From the NCBI GenBank assembly GCA_035535975.1, contig DATLPC010000133.1, forward strand, positions 1 through 64,000: a stretch of DNA of 64,000 bases. The letters are read 5' to 3'. Under the pieces are notes generated by a model, which was given only the letters and a program-made list of their open reading frames with translations, searched no databases and was not told where the DNA came from. Made by a program: the position numbers and the translations under genes. This document shows positions 60,364 to 64,000 of this stretch, one piece after another. Numbering within the stretch: position 1 is the first letter of the stretch; every line of letters starts with the position of its first letter. Origin of the DNA: JAQBQB01 sp035535975. GTDB taxonomy: Bacteria > Gemmatimonadota > Gemmatimonadetes > Gemmatimonadales > Gemmatimonadaceae.

Positions 60364-62001
60364 ATGCGTCGTACGAGAGTGTTGATGGTCGTGGCCGCGG
60401 TGTTCGGCGCCGCGTGCGGGGGTGGGGGCGGCGATACCACCGGGCCGAAACCGACGGACAACACTCCGGCCGCCATCACTCTATCGCCGTCGGCGGCGAT
60501 CAGCCTCGTCTCCGGAGTGACGACCAACATCACGGCGACGGTGACGGCGAAGGACGGCCGCACCGTGTCGACGAGCGTCGTGTGGACGGCCGACGACGCC
60601 AGCATAGTATCGGTGGCACTCGGGTCGATTACCGGCGTGAAAGTTGGAACGACCACCGTCACCGCGCGCGCGGGGACGGTGTCCGCCTCGGTCCAGGTGA
60701 CGGTGACCCCGGGAGCCGCTTTTCAGCTCGGTCTTCGAACGCAGCCGCTCGGTGGCGCGATCGGCGGTCCGTTGGCGACGCAACCGGTCGTGGAAATCCG
60801 CGACGCCGCGGGTAACCTGGTGTCGACAGCATCGACGACAGTAACCGTGGCGCTGGCGAGCGGGGGCGGCAGCTTGTCAGGAACCGTCGCGGTGGCGACG
60901 AGCGGCGGCGTGGCGACGTTCACGGATCTTGGCATCGCCGGCGTGGCCGGTGCGCGGACGATGACGTTCACGGCGCCCAATCTCGTCGGCGCAACGTCCA
61001 ATCAGTTCACGATGACGCCGCCGGAGACGCCCGTCATCACGCTCGACAAGAACGTCGTGAGCTTCGCGACGCGGGCGAATCACACGCCGCAAGCGTCGAC
61101 GATCAGCATCACCAACCCCGGCGCCCTGCCGCTCGTCGGCATGACGATCGATCCGGTGGCATACGGCAGCGGCGAGCCCGCGGGTTGGCTGGTCGCGACG
61201 CTGAACACGGTCAACGCACCGGCCGTGATGACGCTGAGCATCAACATCGTTGGACTGACTCCCGGAACATATCACGCGACCGTCAAGCTGAATGGTCCCA
61301 GCGCCCCGAACTCTCCGGCGACGATCACGGTGTCGCTCCTCGTCGTGCAGGACTACGACGTGACCTTCGGCGGCGCGTCGGAAAAGGTGAAGGTGCTCGA
61401 CATCGGCGACACATTCTCGCCGACGTTCACCGTTGCGGGGCCGAACGGGCCCGTGTCCGGCATCGCCGTGACGACAGCGAGCCGATCGCCCAGCGTCGCC
61501 GCCGTCGCCTCCGACGGCAAGATCACCGCGAAGACCGCCGGCGACGCCTGGGTCGTGGCGCTTTCCGATTTCTCGAGCGACTCGATCTTCGTGATCGTTG
61601 CGGCGTCGAAGACGTCGCCGATCGTTCGAACGGGTCTCACGACGTACCTCACGAAGATCGGTGACACGGCCGTCGTCAACGTCGTTCTCGATACTCGCGG
61701 CAAGACGGTGGGCGCGGCGCGGATCGACGCTGATATCTCCTTCCTGCCGGGAACGGTCACCTTCCTTCCGGCCGCTGGACCGCCGGCACCGGTGTTCAGC
61801 GTGTCGTCGGGAGTCATTCACATGTCGATCGCCAACGCGACCGGGATGACCGGTGTGGTGAACCTCGTAACGATCAGGGTGGTTTCTAGAACTGCCAGCA
61901 GCGGTCTTCTTTACCTTTACGCGTTGGACGTTAGTGGAATCGACGGCTCGAGCCTGACCGGGCAAACGCAGTCCACAAGAGTTCCGGTGGTCTTCCGATG
62001 A
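60364..62001 (+). CDS. Surface lipoprotein with Ig-like and cohesin-like domains
   Basis: 545 residues. The signal peptide ends in GAACGGGGG (lipobox, Cys ~19), a pattern common in Gemmatimonadota. It has a bacterial Ig-like domain (~35-115, VVWTADDASIVSVALGSI), a second strand-rich region (~120-220), an Ig-like repeat with FSPTFTVAGPNGPVSGI, and a C-terminal cohesin-like domain (~425-545, DTAVVNVVLDTRGKTVGAARI, LPGTVTFLP). It is the first gene of a four-gene run whose members overlap; its stop overlaps the next start (ATGA). A role in surface assembly or adhesion is inferred. Confidence 0.85.
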   Translation: MRRTRVLMVVAAVFGAACGGGGGDTTGPKPTDNTPAAITLSPSAAISLVSGVTTNITATVTAKDGRTVSTSVVWTADDASIVSVALGSITGVKVGTTTVTARAGTVSASVQVTVTPGAAFQLGLRTQPLGGAIGGPLATQPVVEIRDAAGNLVSTASTTVTVALASGGGSLSGTVAVATSGGVATFTDLGIAGVAGARTMTFTAPNLVGATSNQFTMTPPETPVITLDKNVVSFATRANHTPQASTISITNPGALPLVGMTIDPVAYGSGEPAGWLVATLNTVNAPAVMTLSINIVGLTPGTYHATVKLNGPSAPNSPATITVSLLVVQDYDVTFGGASEKVKVLDIGDTFSPTFTVAGPNGPVSGIAVTTASRSPSVAAVASDGKITAKTAGDAWVVALSDFSSDSIFVIVAASKTSPIVRTGLTTYLTKIGDTAVVNVVLDTRGKTVGAARIDADISFLPGTVTFLPAAGPPAPVFSVSSGVIHMSIANATGMTGVVNLVTIRVVSRTASSGLLYLYALDVSGIDGSSLTGQTQSTRVPVVFR

Positions 62002-62489
62002 GCATTTTCAGACATGGCATGAATGGGCGTCGGTCGGCGCTGATCGTCCTCGGCGTGACGCTCGCGGCCTCGGCGTGCACGGAACCTCGACGCGCCGATC
62101 AGGCGAAACCCGCGCCCTCGGTGCAGCCGGAGGCCCGCGTCGAGCTGTCCGATTCGCTCGCCGCGCCGGGCACTGAAGTCGACGTCACCGTGCGCGTCGT
62201 CGGCGCTCGACTCGCCAGCATGACCGCCCGACTGGCGTACGACAGCAGCGGAGTGCGCTTCGTTCGCGAAGAGACGGTGAGCGACGGCGCGACGCGCGTC
62301 GTGAACCCGCAGCCGGGACTCGTCCGATTCGCCGCGATCGCGCCGAACGGCTTCGCCGAGGGTCGCGTCTACACGCTTCGTTTCTCCGTCGTGCGCTCAT
62401 CGGCGCTGAGGTCCTTTCGGCTGTCGACCGACGAGGCACACAGCGTCTCGCAGGCCAACCTCGCTCCCGCGTTCTCGAGGAAGCCGTGA
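61998..62489 (+). CDS. Small lipoprotein with cohesin-like domain
   Basis: 163 residues; its ATG overlaps the stop of the gene before. The signal peptide ends at LAASACTE (lipobox). The rest is one strand-rich domain, ARVELSDSLAAPGTEVDVTV, LARLAYDSS-like and GLVRFAAIAPNGFAEGRVYT, resembling the cohesin-like domain at the end of the preceding protein. Its stop overlaps the next start (GTGA). No dockerin repeat is visible in the window. Confidence 0.8.
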   Translation: MSIFRHGMNGRRSALIVLGVTLAASACTEPRRADQAKPAPSVQPEARVELSDSLAAPGTEVDVTVRVVGARLASMTARLAYDSSGVRFVREETVSDGATRVVNPQPGLVRFAAIAPNGFAEGRVYTLRFSVVRSSALRSFRLSTDEAHSVSQANLAPAFSRKP

Positions 62490-62881
62490 TCCGGATGCGT
62501 CGCGCCACGCCGCTCCTCTCATTGGCTTTCGTCACGGGCGCGTGCGGTCTCTTCCATAGATCGCACGCGGCGTCGCCGGCGATCGAATCGCTCCGTCCAG
62601 ATTCGGTGTTCGTCGCGCCGGGCGCGGTCGTCGAGATCGTCGTGCAGGGCCGTGGTTTCGTTCCGGGCACGCCGGGCCGGAACACGGTGCGCTTCGGCAC
62701 CGCGAAGATCACCAACGTGCCGGCGAGCGACGACGGCCGAGTGATTCGCGTCGTCGTGCCCGACCGCGTTCCGTCGGGCGGCGACGCTGCGCCGCTTCCA
62801 CTGGAGACCGGTCGTTATGACATCCGGGTCGAAACGTCGGCCGGAACCAGCAACGCCATGGTCGTGAGAGTGTTCCGATGA
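62486..62881 (+). CDS. Small lipoprotein with IPT/TIG-like domain
   Basis: 131 residues from the GTG that overlaps the previous stop; an ATG at 62495 is an alternative. Lipobox VTGAC. The body ESLRPDSVFVAPGAVVEIVV, GRGFVPGTPGRNTVRFG and YDIRVETSAGTSNAMVVRV is a single IPT/TIG (Ig-like) domain. Its stop overlaps the ATG of the next gene. It may be a structural part of the same surface assembly. Confidence 0.82.
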   Translation: MIRMRRATPLLSLAFVTGACGLFHRSHAASPAIESLRPDSVFVAPGAVVEIVVQGRGFVPGTPGRNTVRFGTAKITNVPASDDGRVIRVVVPDRVPSGGDAAPLPLETGRYDIRVETSAGTSNAMVVRVFR

Positions 62882-64000
62882 CTCTTCGACAATTTCGTTT
62901 CTTGTCGCTCGTATGCGCGCTACTGGCGCCGCTCGGCGCCACATGGTCGCAGCGCCCCACACCGCCTCGCCAAGCGCGCGACGCCGACCGCGTGTCGGGA
63001 GAGGCCGGCGAAATCAAGGAAGACATCGAAGGGCGCGACGAGTGGTTTTGGGCACAGCGCACGTATCCGTTCGCCGAGCGCCCGTACGCGAAATTTGCCG
63101 ACCTGTTCAATGCGCTGCGGACACGTCCGAGCTTGTTTGCGTCGTCGACCGCGGCGGCGCCGCTGACCGGAAGCTGGCGACCGATCGGCCCAAACGGTTT
63201 GTGGGTGTCATTGCTCGAGACCGGACGAATCGCGGCGATCGTTCCCGCGACGAAGCCGGGCGGTCCGATGTACGCCGGCACGGCGTCCGGCGGTGTCTGG
63301 CGCAGTACGGACAATGGGGTCACCTGGACGGCGCTCACCGACCACGAGTGTGGGCTGACCACTGGCGCGATGGCGCTCGATCCGAAGGACCCGACCATCG
63401 TTTACGCGGCGACGGGTGAAGGCAACGGTGGCCTGAATGGCTGCGGCGTGCTCCGCTCCGGCGACGGCGGCAACACCTGGACGACGGGTCTCACCGGGTT
63501 GCGTTCGACCGCGGGCACGGGCGGACCATTTCTCAGCCTTGTCGTCGATCCCGCCACCGCGGGGTCGGCGTCGTCTTCCATTCTGCTGGGCGCGACGCTC
63601 TTCTCGAATGCGGGAATCGTGCGCTCGGTGAACAGCGGAGCATCGTGGACTCCGGTGCTGAACACGGGACCGGCGTCGAGCATCGTGGCGCATCCGACGA
63701 AGCCGGGAACATTCTATGCCGGCGACCGCGTGACGACGCCGGCGACGTCACGCGGCGTCTATCGGTCGACGGACGTCGGGCTCACGTGGTCTCAGCTGCC
63801 GCCCTTCCCGTCGGTCGACCAGAATTCGATCGGGCGGGTGGAAGTCGCGATGAGCAAGGCGACGCCGGGCGTCGTGTGGGCGCTCGTCGGCGACCGCAGC
63901 ACCAGCGGCTTTCTCGGATTGTTCAAGTTCGATGAAGCGACCAGCACCTGGACCCAGCTCGCGGCTAGTGGCATCACCGCTTCGAGTTTCGGGACGCAGC
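62878..64000 (+). CDS. Secreted BNR-repeat propeller protein (3' end off the window)
   Basis: 374 codons seen, open to the right edge. The ATG overlaps the stop of the gene before (ATGA). The signal peptide ends near ATWSQ. Propeller blades with Asp-box-like motifs follow: GGVWRSTDNGVTWTAL, GVLRSGDGGNTWTTG, VRSVNSGASWTPV and GVYRSTDVGLTWSQL. It is related in type to the protein at 42606. As the fourth member of an overlapping operon with three Ig/cohesin/IPT lipoproteins it probably works with them at the cell surface. Catalytic function cannot be judged. Confidence 0.85.
   Translation, partial: MTLRQFRFLSLVCALLAPLGATWSQRPTPPRQARDADRVSGEAGEIKEDIEGRDEWFWAQRTYPFAERPYAKFADLFNALRTRPSLFASSTAAAPLTGSWRPIGPNGLWVSLLETGRIAAIVPATKPGGPMYAGTASGGVWRSTDNGVTWTALTDHECGLTTGAMALDPKDPTIVYAATGEGNGGLNGCGVLRSGDGGNTWTTGLTGLRSTAGTGGPFLSLVVDPATAGSASSSILLGATLFSNAGIVRSVNSGASWTPVLNTGPASSIVAHPTKPGTFYAGDRVTTPATSRGVYRSTDVGLTWSQLPPFPSVDQNSIGRVEVAMSKATPGVVWALVGDRSTSGFLGLFKFDEATSTWTQLAASGITASSFGTQ

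Noticed and set aside
1..64000. CRISPR arrays, tRNA, rRNA, prophage or insertion sequences
   Set aside because: No regularly spaced direct repeats, no cloverleaf or rRNA-like stretches, and no transposase, integrase or phage structural motifs were seen in reading both strands by eye; a tool-based scan was not possible.

Overview
The window reads as chromosomal DNA of a high-GC, Gram-negative, aerobic heterotroph. I infer Gemmatimonadota (Gemmatimonadaceae-like). The evidence is the mix of families: serine/threonine kinases fused to TolB/FlgO-like and TPR regions, a PadR regulator paired with an ADOP-type ABC permease, CRTAC1/UnbV-type FG-GAP proteins, DUF2911, BNR/sortilin-like propellers, Pal, outer-membrane barrel proteins, and many short lipoproteins with a lipobox ending in Cys. 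This is a family-content argument, not a marker-gene identification. No rRNA, tRNA, CRISPR array, phage or transposase gene was seen.

Layout. 1-4.4 kb: a SARP/BTAD-type regulator cut by the left edge, then two diverged copies of a secreted-lipoprotein plus DUF4242 module around an alpha/beta hydrolase, which is bracketed by two inverted REP-like elements. 4.7-17.4 kb: mostly single genes (Pal, an NADP-binding reductase, hydrolases, a berberine-type FAD oxidase, RidA, an amidase, an FMN hydroxy-acid oxidase, a cysteine synthase, and an exported D-amino-acid-oxidase-like protein whose motif order is circularly permuted). 17.4-28.5 kb: two kinase genes, one in an operon with an ECF sigma factor, flank a large modular surface nuclease lipoprotein and a secreted protein. 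28.8-35.1 kb: two FG-GAP proteins followed by an RnfD/NQR2-like membrane protein, matching the UnbV-UnbU gene pair known from enediyne clusters but with no polyketide synthase in view. 35.0-40.8 kb: a tightly packed minus-strand run of PP2C phosphatase, small CMD-like protein, AhpD-like protein, asparagine-synthase-like protein, radical SAM protein and halogenase-like flavoprotein. 41-60 kb: amidohydrolase, sortilin-like propeller, third kinase, hydrolases, ArsR-SRPBCC pair, amidase, FAD monooxygenase, esterase, outer-membrane barrel, PadR-ADOP pair. 60.4-64 kb: four overlapping genes for exported Ig-like, cohesin-like, IPT/TIG and BNR proteins, the last cut by the right edge.

The most notable object is the AhpD-like gene at 38988-39566. 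It is interrupted in frame by a UGA exactly where the second Cys of the family's CxxC motif should be. The UGA is followed at the right distance by a 6-bp hairpin with a GGUC loop, resembling a bacterial SECIS element. I interpret it as a selenoprotein (CxxU) inside an apparently undescribed operon whose members (ATP-dependent ligase-like, radical SAM, flavin halogenase-like) suggest peptide or small-molecule modification. The product is unknown.

A second genome-scale feature is a family of palindromes with the core GGGGTCAGACTCC: five full copies and one half copy, all intergenic. Their outer stems differ in sequence between copies but stay paired.
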